The translations under genes were made by a program, and so were the position numbers. From the NCBI RefSeq assembly GCF_002261215.1, contig NZ_NEVS01000004.1:2232001-2296000 (forward strand): DNA of 64,000 nucleotides, given 5' to 3'. Of this stretch, positions 54,066-63,393 are shown piece after piece (the first letter of the stretch is position 1; every line of letters starts with the position of its first letter). The notes under the pieces were generated by a model, which had not been told where the DNA came from, did no database searches, and worked only from the letters and a program-made list of their open reading frames with translations. The stretch comes from Bordetella genomosp. 11 (lineage in GTDB: Bacteria > Pseudomonadota > Gammaproteobacteria > Burkholderiales > Burkholderiaceae_B).

Positions 54066-55747
54066 CCGTACGCAACGGCGATCCCGCCGCCTGCCGGGCG
54101 CTGGAAGCCGCCGGCATCCATCCCTTGCTGGCACGCCTGTGGGCCGCCCGCGGCGTCATCCATCCGGACCAGACCCGCCTGGCCTGGCCCGCAATGCTGC
54201 CCCCGGCCCACCTGACCCGCGCCGATCACGCCGCCGCCATCCTGGCGGACGCCATCGAGCGGCGGCTGCGCCTGCTTATCGTCGCCGACTATGACTGCGA
54301 CGGCGCCACCGCCTGCGCCGTGGGGCTGCGCGCGCTGCGGGCCATGGGCGCCGTGGTCGACTTCCTGGTGCCCAACCGCTTCGAAACCGGCTACGGCCTG
54401 TCGCCGGCGGTGGTCGATCTGGCCTGCCGCCATCCGGCGGGCAAGCCGGATCTGATCGTCACGGTGGACAACGGCATTGCAAGCGTGGATGGCGTGGCCA
54501 GTGCCAACGCCGCCGGGATCGGCGTCCTGATCACCGACCACCATCTGCCCGGCGACCGGCTTCCGGATGCCCTGGCCATCGTCAACCCCAACCAGCCGGG
54601 ATGCGGTTTCCCATCCAAGAACCTGGCGGGGGTCGGCGTCATCTTCTATCTAATGCTGGCCCTGCGCGCCGAACTGCGGCGGCGCGGCGTCTATCCGCCC
54701 GACGGCGGGCCGCGTCTTGACGCGCTGTCCGATCTGGTCGCCCTGGGCACCGTCGCGGACGTCGTCAAGCTCGATGCCAACAATCGCCTGCTGGTCACGC
54801 AAGGCCTGCAACGCATCCGCAGCGGGCGTATGCAGGCCGGCCTGCGCGCGCTGTACGCGGTGGCCGCGCGAGAGCCCCGCACCGCAAGCGCCTTCGACCT
54901 GGGCTTCGCGCTGGGCCCGCGCATCAACGCGGCCGGCCGCCTTTCGGACATGAGCCTGGGCATCGCCTGCCTGACCACCGACGACGAGGCGCGCGCGCTG
55001 GAAATCGCCCGCGAGCTGGACGCCATCAACCGCGATCGCCGCAGCATCGAAGCCGCCATGCGCGAACAGGCCATGGCCGCGATGCAGGAGCCGGAAGCAG
55101 CCACGGGCGCTACCGTCTGCGTCTACGACGATACGTGGCACCAGGGCGTAGTCGGCCTGGTCGCGTCGCGCCTGAAGGATCAGTTCTGGCGCCCCACCCT
55201 GGCGTTCGCGCCCGCGGGCGACGACGAGCTGCGGGGATCCGGACGGTCCATCCCGGACGTCCACTTGCGCGACGCGCTGGACCTGGTATCCAAGCGCGAT
55301 CCGACGCTGATCCGCAAATTCGGCGGCCACGCCATGGCCGCGGGCCTGACCGTCGGCCGCACCGACTTTCCGCGCTTCGCGCCGGCCTTCGAGGCCGCCG
55401 TGCGCGAACTCACCGGCCGCGACAACTTCGAACCGGTCCTGGAAACCGACGGCTCGCTCGAATCCGGCTATGCCAACGCCGACGTCGCCGGATTGCTGCA
55501 ACAACAGGTCTGGGGATCGGGTTTCGCCGCCCCGCTGTTCCTCGATACCTTCCAGATCCGTGCCCAACGCCTGCTCGGCGACAAGCATCTGAAGTTGACG
55601 CTGGAACGTGGCTATCAACGCTTCGACGCTATCTGGTTCGGCCAGACGCGCCTGCTGCCGGACACGGTGGACGTCGCCTACCGCCTGGAGCAGAATCTCT
55701 GGAACGGCCGCGTTTCGGTGCAATTGGTGGTCGAACACGCCGCGTAA
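54047..55747 (+). CDS. recJ: Single-stranded-DNA-specific exonuclease RecJ
   Basis: 566 residues from GTG 54047, with GGAGGG four bases upstream. DHH motifs: ADYDCDGATA, TVDNGI, TDHHLP and the later GTVADVVKLDANNR; the DHHA1 domain contains GFALGPRINAAGRLSD and FGGHAMAAGLTV. RecJ degrades 5'-3' ssDNA in RecF-type recombination and mismatch repair. It overlaps the RpfE-like gene by 19 bp, implying co-expression. The open frame continues far upstream, but that part is antisense to lolC and not coding. Confidence 0.94.
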   Translation: MVSPRLTVRNGDPAACRALEAAGIHPLLARLWAARGVIHPDQTRLAWPAMLPPAHLTRADHAAAILADAIERRLRLLIVADYDCDGATACAVGLRALRAMGAVVDFLVPNRFETGYGLSPAVVDLACRHPAGKPDLIVTVDNGIASVDGVASANAAGIGVLITDHHLPGDRLPDALAIVNPNQPGCGFPSKNLAGVGVIFYLMLALRAELRRRGVYPPDGGPRLDALSDLVALGTVADVVKLDANNRLLVTQGLQRIRSGRMQAGLRALYAVAAREPRTASAFDLGFALGPRINAAGRLSDMSLGIACLTTDDEARALEIARELDAINRDRRSIEAAMREQAMAAMQEPEAATGATVCVYDDTWHQGVVGLVASRLKDQFWRPTLAFAPAGDDELRGSGRSIPDVHLRDALDLVSKRDPTLIRKFGGHAMAAGLTVGRTDFPRFAPAFEAAVRELTGRDNFEPVLETDGSLESGYANADVAGLLQQQVWGSGFAAPLFLDTFQIRAQRLLGDKHLKLTLERGYQRFDAIWFGQTRLLPDTVDVAYRLEQNLWNGRVSVQLVVEHAA

Positions 55748-55849
55748 GACCGGGACGTCGCACGCCGCCAGGACAACACCCGCGCTGACCGGCCATGGCC
55801 GCGCAATCGCTCTGACCTCGCGAGCAACGCTCCCCCGCCGGACGCCCTC

Positions 55850-56311
55850 ATGCCGAAAACCAGTGCAGGAATCCTGATGTATCGCCGGTCCGGGCCCGAT
55901 CTGTCCGTCCTGCTGGTGCATCCCGGCGGACCTTTCTGGGCCAGCCGGGACACCGGCGCATGGACGATACCCAAGGGAGAGCTCGACCCAGGCGAGGAAC
56001 CCCTCTCGGCGGCGCTGCGCGAATTCACGGAAGAACTTGGCAGCCACCCCGGCGGAGACCCCTGGCTGCTCGGCGAAATCCGCCAGCGCGCCGGCAAGCG
56101 TGTCATCGCCTATGCCCTGGAAGGCGATTTCGACGTGGCGACGCTAAGCAGCAATAGATTCGAAATGGAATGGCCGCCCCGCAGCGGACGGATGCAGGCC
56201 TTTCCGGAAGTGGACCGGGCCGCCTGGATGTCCCTGGACCAGGCCGCCGCCAAAATCATTCCAAGCCAGCAGCCCCTGCTGGACCAGCTCGCGCGGCTGA
56301 CCCGCCCGTAG
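55850..56311 (+). CDS. Nudix hydrolase
   Basis: 153 residues. The Nudix box fits: Gly43 x5 Glu49 x7 Arg57-Glu58-Phe59-x-Glu61-Glu62-x-Gly64 (GELDPGEEPLSAALREFTEE). Subgroup resembles Ap4A- or diadenosine-type hydrolases with the early LLVHPGGPFW. It cleaves nucleoside diphosphate-linked compounds; the substrate is undetermined. About 100 bp after recJ. Confidence 0.9.
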   Translation: MPKTSAGILMYRRSGPDLSVLLVHPGGPFWASRDTGAWTIPKGELDPGEEPLSAALREFTEELGSHPGGDPWLLGEIRQRAGKRVIAYALEGDFDVATLSSNRFEMEWPPRSGRMQAFPEVDRAAWMSLDQAAAKIIPSQQPLLDQLARLTRP

Positions 56312-56465
56312 CGCCTCCGTGCGCGGATGCGCCGCGTCTCGCAACCAGGCGCGGCCCCTCGTTGTTTATCCGCCGCAGTTGGGACGGGGCGCCACCCGCA
56401 CTTCCCCATCGCCCCGCTTTGGTTTATATATTGGAAATGTTTTATTTCACTAAGAAACATACGCG

Positions 56466-58187
56466 ATGATAGTCGGTATCGATCTGGGCACCACCCACAG
56501 CCTGGTCGCCTGCTGGAAGGACGGCGCGCCGCATCTCATTCCGAACGCCCTGGGCAGCGTCCTCACGCCATCCTGCATCAGCCTGGACCAGGACGGAACC
56601 GTCCTGGTCGGCCGCGCGGCACGCGAGCGCCTGCAAAGCCATCCCGACCGCAGCATCGCCGTGTTCAAGCGGCATATGGGCGGCAATAAGGAGTTCAGGC
56701 TGGGCTCCCGCTCCTTCCGGCCGGAGGAACTGTCCGCCCTGGTGCTGCGCGCCTTGAAAGCAGACGCGGAAGCCGCGATGGGCCAGGCGGTGACGGAAGC
56801 CGTGATATCGGTGCCCGCGTACTTTTCCGATGGGCAGCGCAAGGCGACCCGCACGGCGGCACAGCTCGCCGGCCTGCATGTGGAACGCCTCGTCAACGAG
56901 CCTACCGCGGCCGCGCTGGCCTATGGGCTGCATCAACGGGGCAGCGAATCGCGATTCCTCGTGTTCGATCTGGGCGGTGGCACCTTCGATGTCTCCATCC
57001 TCGAATTGTTTGAGGGTGTCATGGAGGTCCGTGCCACCGCCGGCGACAATTTTCTCGGAGGCGAGGACTTCTCCAACGAAATCGTCCATTGGTTCCTGCA
57101 AGCCAGCGGCCTGCCCGACAAGGCCCGGCGCGACGGGCATTTCATGCAGCATCTGGCGGCACGGGCAGAGGCGCTCAAATGCACGTTAAGCACCGAGCCG
57201 CAAGCCGAACTCGCCGTGCATTGGCAAGGACGGGACTACACGGCCACGCTTTCCGAGGACCACTATCGACGCCTTTGCGAACCGCTGCTGGCCCGGCTGC
57301 GCCTGCCGCTGGAACGCGCCCTGCGCGATGCGGGCTTGCGCGCGGGTGACGTGCAGGAAGTGGTCCTTGCCGGAGGCGCGACCCGCGCTCCCATGATCCG
57401 CAATCTGGTGACGCGCATGTTCGGCCGTTTCCCATCCGCGCACTTCAATCCGGACGAAGTTGTCGCCATGGGAGCGGCCGTCATGGCCGGCATGAAGGCA
57501 CGCGATGAGAGCCTGCGCGAAGTCGTCATGACCGATGTTTGCCCGTACTCCCTGGGCGTGGAGGCCAATCGGGACTTGCCCAGCGGCGAGAAGGCCCACG
57601 GGCAGTTCATTCCGATCATTGAACGCAATACCGTCGTGCCGGTCAGCCGGGTGCATGGTTTCGCGCCGGAACGGGATGGCCAGCAGGTCCTGGAACTGCG
57701 GATTTTCCAGGGCGAGTCGCGGCTGGCCCGGGACAATATCGAAATCGGCAAGTTGTCCGTGCCGCTCGAAGGAGGCCCGCGCGGGGATGGCGCGGTCGAA
57801 GTCCGCTTTACCTATGACGTAAACGGTCTGTTGGAAGTCGAAGTGACTCGTCTGAAGACGCAGCAGGTCTACCGTCTGGTGATCCGCAACAACGATACCG
57901 ACCTGACCGAACAGCAAATCGAAGCGCGTTTCCAGGCCCTGGCCGAATTGAAAGTACATCCGCGCGACAAACTGGAGAACCGCACCCTGATTGCGGAAGC
58001 GGAACGCATCCATGAGTTCCTGCGCGGCGCCAGCCGCGAGCGCATGGCCGCCGAAATCGGCGAGTTCGAGGCGGTGCTCGCACACCAGCACGAACGCTCG
58101 ATCGTGTCCGCGCGCGAACGCCTGCGGGACGCCATCGAATACTTCGAGCGCGCCGGGGTCTTCGAGGGCGGCACCGAACCGTCTTGA
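56466..58187 (+). CDS. hscC: HscC-type Hsp70 chaperone
   Basis: 573 residues, close in size to HscC (Hsc62). ATPase motifs: GIDLGTTHS at 4-12, [10 protein letters not shown] at 166-175, and [11 protein letters not shown] at 301-311. A shorter substrate-binding part ([23 protein letters not shown]) and helical lid follow. It binds and releases unfolded chains with ATP. The next gene starts 10 bp after its stop and codes for a J-like/TonB protein, so the two form a unit. The AT-rich leader at 56420-56465 probably holds the promoter. Confidence 0.92.
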   Translation: MIVGIDLGTTHSLVACWKDGAPHLIPNALGSVLTPSCISLDQDGTVLVGRAARERLQSHPDRSIAVFKRHMGGNKEFRLGSRSFRPEELSALVLRALKADAEAAMGQAVTEAVISVPAYFSDGQRKATRTAAQLAGLHVERLVNEPTAAALAYGLHQRGSESRFLVFDLGGGTFDVSILELFEGVMEVRATAGDNFLGGEDFSNEIVHWFLQASGLPDKARRDGHFMQHLAARAEALKCTLSTEPQAELAVHWQGRDYTATLSEDHYRRLCEPLLARLRLPLERALRDAGLRAGDVQEVVLAGGATRAPMIRNLVTRMFGRFPSAHFNPDEVVAMGAAVMAGMKARDESLREVVMTDVCPYSLGVEANRDLPSGEKAHGQFIPIIERNTVVPVSRVHGFAPERDGQQVLELRIFQGESRLARDNIEIGKLSVPLEGGPRGDGAVEVRFTYDVNGLLEVEVTRLKTQQVYRLVIRNNDTDLTEQQIEARFQALAELKVHPRDKLENRTLIAEAERIHEFLRGASRERMAAEIGEFEAVLAHQHERSIVSARERLRDAIEYFERAGVFEGGTEPS

Positions 58188-58197
58188 GGAAACCGAC

Positions 58198-59691
58198 ATG
58201 TTCGATGTGCTGGGCATCGTCCCGACCTCCGACACGCGAGCCATCCGTCGCGCGTATGCCGCCGCCCTTAAACAGATCGACCAGCAAAGCCAACGCGACG
58301 CGTTCGAACAGCTGCGTGCCGCCTACGAATGGGCGCTGAAGTGGGCGGAAAGGCATTCCGCGACGCCCGCCAGTCCCGCGGACGGAAAGGACGCGGGTGC
58401 CGACACAATACTCCCGTCGCCCGCGGCAAACGCGCCGCCGGCCCCGGTCGTTCCCCCCGAGACAGGCGATACCCGGCCATTCGCTGACGACGCCACGGAC
58501 CTCCCCGCGCACGCGTCGGGAACGCGCCCCCCGCCCATCGACTTTTCCTTGCGGTCGCCCATGCAGTCCATGGCGCTACGCCAGGCCGCCGCGGAAGAAA
58601 GCCGCAATGCCCTGCGCCGGCGGGCGAAGGCGATCGACCACTGGGTCGCCGAATTGATGCGCGCGCCCGCGCGGGACATTCCGGAACAATGGCGGCGCGC
58701 CATGGCCGACCCGGATTTACAGCATTTGGAAGCGACGGGGGCGTTCTCGGATGCATTGCTGCGGGCCCTGGCGGCGAATCCGGAGGGCAAAATGAGCCTG
58801 TACCGGGAGGCCGCGGAACGCTTCGATTGGGCCCAGATCGGGCCGGGTGACGACAACAAGCCAGAGCGGCAATGGCTGCAGCAGGTCATCCACGAAGGCG
58901 GCATCCTGCGCCGGCAAACCCCACGCGTGCACAAGGCCCATGAACGCGCGATCGCCGAGATGCTGCGCAGCCCGGAGCCGAGTCGCCGCAAGGCGCGCAA
59001 GTTTGGACCGCACGTACAGACGATGTGCGTTCGCATGCAATCCTGGCTGACGCTCCAGGTGCCGCGAGGCGTACAGCGCAGTTGGCAACGGGTGATCGCC
59101 GAGACGCCACGCTACGGATTCTGGGGATCCATGCGAAGGCGGTTGGCATGGGCCTGGATGCTGCTCGTCGCCTGCAACCTCGTCTATCACTTGTTCACGC
59201 AGGAGGACACGCGCGGCAGCTCGCGTCCGCGCGGTGGACCGAACCCCAGCCATGCCGTCTCGTCGGTACTTGCCCCCTACAAGGAACAGCCCAATCTCGC
59301 ATTCAGTAAAAAGGAACCTATCGCACCCGATGGCAGGCAGCCGCCGGAGCCCTCCTTCGATGGGTCGGCCGCCGCAGTCACAGGTCTCGCACACTACACG
59401 ATCGACATCCCGGGCGACCATGGAAAACCGCCTGGCCGCCTGTCGCTTACCTTTCCCTTCCCCGCATATCCACCCATCGCTCGTCGCCTGCAAGAGGAAG
59501 GGGAAGTGCACGTCCGCGTGCTGATCAACCACGAGAAAAAGCTGATCGCCACCTTGGCGCGGTCATCCGGCCACGCCGACCTGGACCAGGCGGCGCTGCA
59601 GGCGGCGCGCGGCATACGCGTAACCGGGGATGCGCCGCCGCCGACGGGGATCAGCGCAGTGATACCGTTCGCATTCAACCTGCGGCGCTAG
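58198..59691 (+). CDS. J-like domain / single TM / TonB C-terminal domain protein
   Basis: 497 residues. Residues 1-48 (FDVLGIVPTSDTRAIRRAYAAALK, then AFEQLRAAYEWALK) align with the J domain, but the loop HPD is missing (KQIDQQSQRD). A low-complexity Pro/Ala linker follows (about 54-115). Positions 130-310 are an uncharacterised helical region; residues 316-333 form one TM. The periplasmic C-terminus (418-495, FPFPAYPPIARRLQEEGEVHVRVLI...LDQAALQAARGIRV) is a TonB-type domain. Expected: N-terminus in cytoplasm beside HscC, C-terminus in periplasm. GAGGAAA precedes the ATG; the stop of hscC is 10 bp upstream. Confidence 0.85.
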   Translation: MFDVLGIVPTSDTRAIRRAYAAALKQIDQQSQRDAFEQLRAAYEWALKWAERHSATPASPADGKDAGADTILPSPAANAPPAPVVPPETGDTRPFADDATDLPAHASGTRPPPIDFSLRSPMQSMALRQAAAEESRNALRRRAKAIDHWVAELMRAPARDIPEQWRRAMADPDLQHLEATGAFSDALLRALAANPEGKMSLYREAAERFDWAQIGPGDDNKPERQWLQQVIHEGGILRRQTPRVHKAHERAIAEMLRSPEPSRRKARKFGPHVQTMCVRMQSWLTLQVPRGVQRSWQRVIAETPRYGFWGSMRRRLAWAWMLLVACNLVYHLFTQEDTRGSSRPRGGPNPSHAVSSVLAPYKEQPNLAFSKKEPIAPDGRQPPEPSFDGSAAAVTGLAHYTIDIPGDHGKPPGRLSLTFPFPAYPPIARRLQEEGEVHVRVLINHEKKLIATLARSSGHADLDQAALQAARGIRVTGDAPPPTGISAVIPFAFNLRR

Positions 59692-59714
59692 CATTACCGC
59701 CGCACGGCCGACCT

Positions 59715-59779
59715 GCCGCGCGTCCGCGCGGATGCTTGCGCCCGCAAGGGACGGCAGGCCGCCAGGCCAGGACCTGGCC
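59715..59779. terminator. Two hairpins between convergent genes
   Basis: CCGCGCG-TC-CGCGCGG at 59716-59731 and GGCCAGG-A-CCTGGCC at 59765-59779, in the 105-bp gap between the convergent J/TonB and MFS genes. Loops are tight and there is no T-run, so a bidirectional terminator role is only suggested. Confidence 0.35.
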
Positions 59780-59796
59780 CTGGCCCCGGCCGCCGC

Positions 59797-61104
59797 TTAA
59801 CGATTCACCAGCTTGGCGGGCTGCGCCAATGCCACCAGCGCGCCCACGCAGAGGCATGCCGCGAGCACATAGATGCCGCTATTGGTCGAACCCGTCGTGT
59901 CCTTCAGCCAGCCCACCAGATACGGGCTGATAAAGCCGGCCAGATTGCTGACGGAATTGATCAGCGCGATACCGGCGGCGGCAGCCGTACCGCCCAGCAC
60001 GGCGGTCGGCAGGCTCCAGAACAGGGGCAGCACCGTGCAGATCCCCACATTGGCAACCGTCAGCGCGGCGATCGCGATCCAGGTATTGCCCGCGTACAAG
60101 GCGGAGAACACCAGCCCCGCCGCGCCGATCAGGGACGGCACCGCCAGATGCCAGCGGCGCTCATGCTTGCGGTCCGAACTGCGTGAAATCAGGACCATGC
60201 CGATCACCGCGAACAGGTTCGGCACTGCCGTCAGCAAGCCTATGGTCAACGGATCCTGCACGCCGGTATTGCGAACCAGCGTAGGCATCCAGAAGCCGAC
60301 CCCGTACAAGCCCATCACGAAGGAAAAATAGATGCTTGCCATGGCCCAGACGCGCGGCTTGGTCATGGCCTCGCGGATGGGCGGATCCTGCTTCTCTTTT
60401 TCCTCGGCCTCGATGTTGCGTGCCAGCGTCGCGCGTTCGCTTTCGGTCAGCCATTTCGCCTGGCTGACACGGTCGTCCAGGAACACCAGCACGATCAGGC
60501 CGATGATCACCGACGGGATGCCTTCCAGGATGAACAGCCACTGCCAGCCGGCCATGCCGTGGTCGCCATGGAAGGTATGCATGATCCAACCCGAAATCGG
60601 GCCGCCGATCAGGCCGGACAAGGGCACGGCGGTCATGAAGAACGTGGTGATCCGGCCGCGGCGCGCGTGCGGAAACCAGTACGTCAGGTACAGGATAATG
60701 CCGGGGAAGAAGCCGGCCTCGGCCAGGCCCAGCAGGAACCGCAGCAGGTAGAACATGCCGGGCGTGGTCACGAAAATCATGGCCGACGAGATGATGCCCC
60801 AGGTGATCATGATGCGCGCGATCCAACGGCGCGCGCCGACGCGATGCAGGATGATGTTGCTGGGCACTTCGAAAATGAAATAGCCCAGGAAGAAAATCCC
60901 CGCGCCCAATCCGTAGACGGTGTCGCTGAACTGCAGATCCTGCAGCATCTGCAGCTTTGCGAAGCCGACGTTCACGCGATCCAGGTACGCGACCACGTAG
61001 CAAAGCACCAGAAAAGGCACGATGCGCAGCGTCACCTTGCGGTAAAGCGGGTCTTCCGCGCTGGCGGGTAGTGCCGAAGCACCGGGGTTGATGACCGTTT
61101 CCAT
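59797..61104 (-). CDS. MFS transporter, anion:cation symporter (ACS) family
   Basis: 435 residues, twelve TMs. VVAYLDRVNVGFAKLQM and the FEVPSNIILHRVGARRWIARIMITWGIISSA motif are diagnostic of the ACS family, which takes up organic anions such as phthalate, hexuronates, tartrate or 4-hydroxyphenylacetate. No catabolic genes are adjacent, so the substrate is open. It is convergent with the chaperone unit and divergent from prfB. Confidence 0.9.
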   Translation of the reverse strand: METVINPGASALPASAEDPLYRKVTLRIVPFLVLCYVVAYLDRVNVGFAKLQMLQDLQFSDTVYGLGAGIFFLGYFIFEVPSNIILHRVGARRWIARIMITWGIISSAMIFVTTPGMFYLLRFLLGLAEAGFFPGIILYLTYWFPHARRGRITTFFMTAVPLSGLIGGPISGWIMHTFHGDHGMAGWQWLFILEGIPSVIIGLIVLVFLDDRVSQAKWLTESERATLARNIEAEEKEKQDPPIREAMTKPRVWAMASIYFSFVMGLYGVGFWMPTLVRNTGVQDPLTIGLLTAVPNLFAVIGMVLISRSSDRKHERRWHLAVPSLIGAAGLVFSALYAGNTWIAIAALTVANVGICTVLPLFWSLPTAVLGGTAAAAGIALINSVSNLAGFISPYLVGWLKDTTGSTNSGIYVLAACLCVGALVALAQPAKLVNR

Positions 61105-61469
61105 TCGTCTCCTCCGTATCGGATGGTTGTACCGCCGGGTGGCGGCCCGCGCTTGTCGTCGCGACGCGCGCCGGCATTATGTGGCCGCGCGGCAAGGCTT
61201 GCGCGGCTCTGTAAACCCCGCAGCCTAGACGGCGCAAACTGACTTAAACCTGAACATAATCCAGGCACGGGGACGCATCCTTCGCCGCATGGCCGGCGTT
61301 GCCCCCGGCCACGTTCCTTCCGGGCCCCGGCACGTCGCGCCGGCGCCGTTCCAAACGGGCGGACGGCGCCTGAAGTCCAGGCTGCCCCCGTGCATTCCGC
61401 TTGCCGCGGGTGGTCCCGAGGCAGGCAGGCTAAAATGTCAGGTTTTCGAAATTCAAGCCAGGAAGCACC
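61105..61469. other. Divergent control region MFS / prfB
   Basis: 365 bp with no coding signal. A TAAAAT at 61431-61436 is the best -10 for prfB, 33 bp before its ATG, without a good -35; CAGGAAG (61460-61466) is the probable prfB ribosome site. The stretch near 61185-61260 is AT-richer and may hold the MFS promoter. Confidence 0.4.
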
Positions 61470-62574
61470 ATGGAAGCCGAACGTCAGAACCAGATCGCCG
61501 CCCGACTCGCCGACTACGCCGAGCGCGAAAAGGCGCTACGGAGGTATCTTTGACTACGATGCCAAGTCCGAGCGCCTGCAAGTCGTAAACGCGGAACTTG
61601 AAAACCCCGACGTCTGGAACGATCCCAAGCACGCCCAGGACCTGGGCCGCGAAAAGAAAAGCCTGGAAGATGTCGTGGAAACGCTGTCCGCGCTGGGCAG
61701 CGGCCTGGCGGACGCCGCCGAACTCTTCGAACTGGCGGCCGGCGATGAAGACGACGCCACCCTGCTTTCCATCGAAGCGGATGCCGACGCGTTCCAGGAA
61801 AAGCTGGAAGGCCTGGAATTCCGCCGCATGTTCTCGAATCCGGCCGACCCGCTGAACTGCTTCCTGGATATCCAGGCCGGCGCCGGCGGCACCGAAGCTC
61901 AGGACTGGGCATCGATGCTGTTGCGGCAGTACCTGAAATACTGCGAACGCAAGGGCTTCAAGGCCGAAGTCCTGGAAGAGTCGGAAGGCGAAGTCGCCGG
62001 CATCAAGTCCGCCACCATCAAGATCGAGGGCGAGTACGCCTTCGGCTACCTGCGCACGGAAACCGGGGTGCACCGCCTGGTGCGCAAGAGTCCGTTCGAC
62101 TCCTCGGGCGGCCGCCACACCTCCTTCGCCAGCGTGTTCGTGTATCCCGAGATCGACGACTCGTTCGAAATCGAGATCAACCCGGCGGACCTGCGCGTCG
62201 ATACCTACCGGGCCAGCGGCGCCGGCGGCCAGCACATCAACAAGACCGACTCCGCGGTTCGTATCACGCATATGCCGACGGGCATCGTCGTGCAGTGCCA
62301 GAACGACCGTTCGCAGCACCGCAACCGCGCCGAAGCCATGCAGATGCTGAAGTCGCGCCTGTACGAACTGGAAATGCGCAACCGGATGGCCGAGCAGCAA
62401 AAGCTGGAAGACTCCAAGACCGATGTCGGCTGGGGTCACCAGATCCGCTCCTACGTGCTGGACCAGAGCCGGATCAAGGACCTGCGCACCAACGTGGAAA
62501 TCTCGAATACCCAGAAGGTCCTGGACGGCGACCTCGACCCGTTCATCCAGGCCAGCCTGAAACAGGGCGTCTGA
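61470..62574 (+). CDS. prfB: Peptide chain release factor 2, programmed +1 frameshift
   Basis: 367 residues when bases 61470-61550 are joined to 61552-62574. RF2 recognises UGA and UAA. The first 27 codons end at an in-frame TGA (61551-61553); slipping one base after CTT continues as Asp-Tyr-Asp. The SPF anticodon-like motif is in [13 protein letters not shown], and GGQ in GAGGQHIN. When RF2 is low, slow UGA reading lets frameshifting raise RF2, an autoregulatory loop. An SDR gene and lysS follow on the same strand. Confidence 0.95.
61540..61553 (+). promoter_or_regulatory. RF2 frameshift site
   Basis: GGAGG-TAT-CTT-TGA: an internal Shine-Dalgarno-like GGAGG (61540-61544) ends three bases before the CTT slippery codon, which is followed by TGA and C. 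This matches the known prfB recoding signal (AGGGGGTATCTTTGAC in E. coli), with GGAGG in place of GGGGG. Confidence 0.93.
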
Positions 62575-62629
62575 CCCCTGCCGCTCCGCTTCTCCCACCC
62601 ACTGACGCACGCGTATAAAAGGCCATCCC

Positions 62630-63385
62630 ATGACCCATTCCGTAGTCGTTCTGACCGGCGCTTCCCGCGGTATCGGCGCCGCCCTGGCCCGCCAACTGGC
62701 GAAATCCGGCACCCGCCTGATCACCCTGGCGCGCCGCCAGGATGCCGAACTGGCGGCTTATGCTTCGGCCCAGGGCGCGGAACTGGAGCAGATTGCCGTC
62801 GACTTGTCCGACACCGCGGCGGCCACCGCGGTAGCGGCGCGGGTGGCCGAAGGCCTGCCGCGCGACGCCAGGCGCTACGTGCTGATCAATAACGCCGGCA
62901 CCGTCGCCCCGGTCTCGCCGGTCGACGACCTGAACGATGCCGCCGCCATCACCCAGGCCCTCAACCTGAACGTCATCGCGGTCATGCTGCTGACGTCGCG
63001 CTTCCTGGCCGCGACACGCGGCCTGCCGGCCGACCGGCGCGTCCTGAACATATCTTCCGGCGCCGGGCGCAATCCCACCGCCGGCTGGGGCGTTTACTGC
63101 GCGACCAAGGCGGCGCTGGACATGTACACGCGCGTCGCCCGGCAGGAAGAGGATGCCCACGGTGCGAAGTTCGTTTCGCTGGCGCCCGGCGTCGTCGATA
63201 CCGACATGCAGGGTGTGATCCGCTCCAGCGATCCCGCCGCCTTCCCCGCCCTGCCCCGTTTCAAGGACCTGCATGCCGGCGGCAAGCTGGCCGCGCCGGC
63301 CGATGTGGCCGCGCGCATCGCCGCCTATCTCGAACGCGAAGACTTCGGCACGACCGAAATCGACGACATCCGCAATTACAACTGA
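62630..63385 (+). CDS. SDR family oxidoreductase (sepiapterin reductase-like)
   Basis: 251 residues. Rossmann motif [23 protein letters not shown], catalytic serine in [13 protein letters not shown] pair, and [10 protein letters not shown] loop. The subgroup resembles yeast-type and bacterial sepiapterin/benzil reductases. It lies 55 bp after prfB and 8 bp before lysS; co-transcription with lysS is likely, although no functional link is known. Confidence 0.88.
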   Translation: MTHSVVVLTGASRGIGAALARQLAKSGTRLITLARRQDAELAAYASAQGAELEQIAVDLSDTAAATAVAARVAEGLPRDARRYVLINNAGTVAPVSPVDDLNDAAAITQALNLNVIAVMLLTSRFLAATRGLPADRRVLNISSGAGRNPTAGWGVYCATKAALDMYTRVARQEEDAHGAKFVSLAPGVVDTDMQGVIRSSDPAAFPALPRFKDLHAGGKLAAPADVAARIAAYLEREDFGTTEIDDIRNYN

Positions 63386-63393
63386 CCCGCATC

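Noticed and set aside
56400..56466. Heat-shock sigma-32 promoter before hscC
   Set aside because: CCCCAT at 56404-56409 resembles the -10, but no TTGAA lies at the right distance upstream.
61453..62724. 423-codon minus-strand open frame
   Set aside because: Opposite prfB, which has the recoding site, SPF and GGQ motifs.
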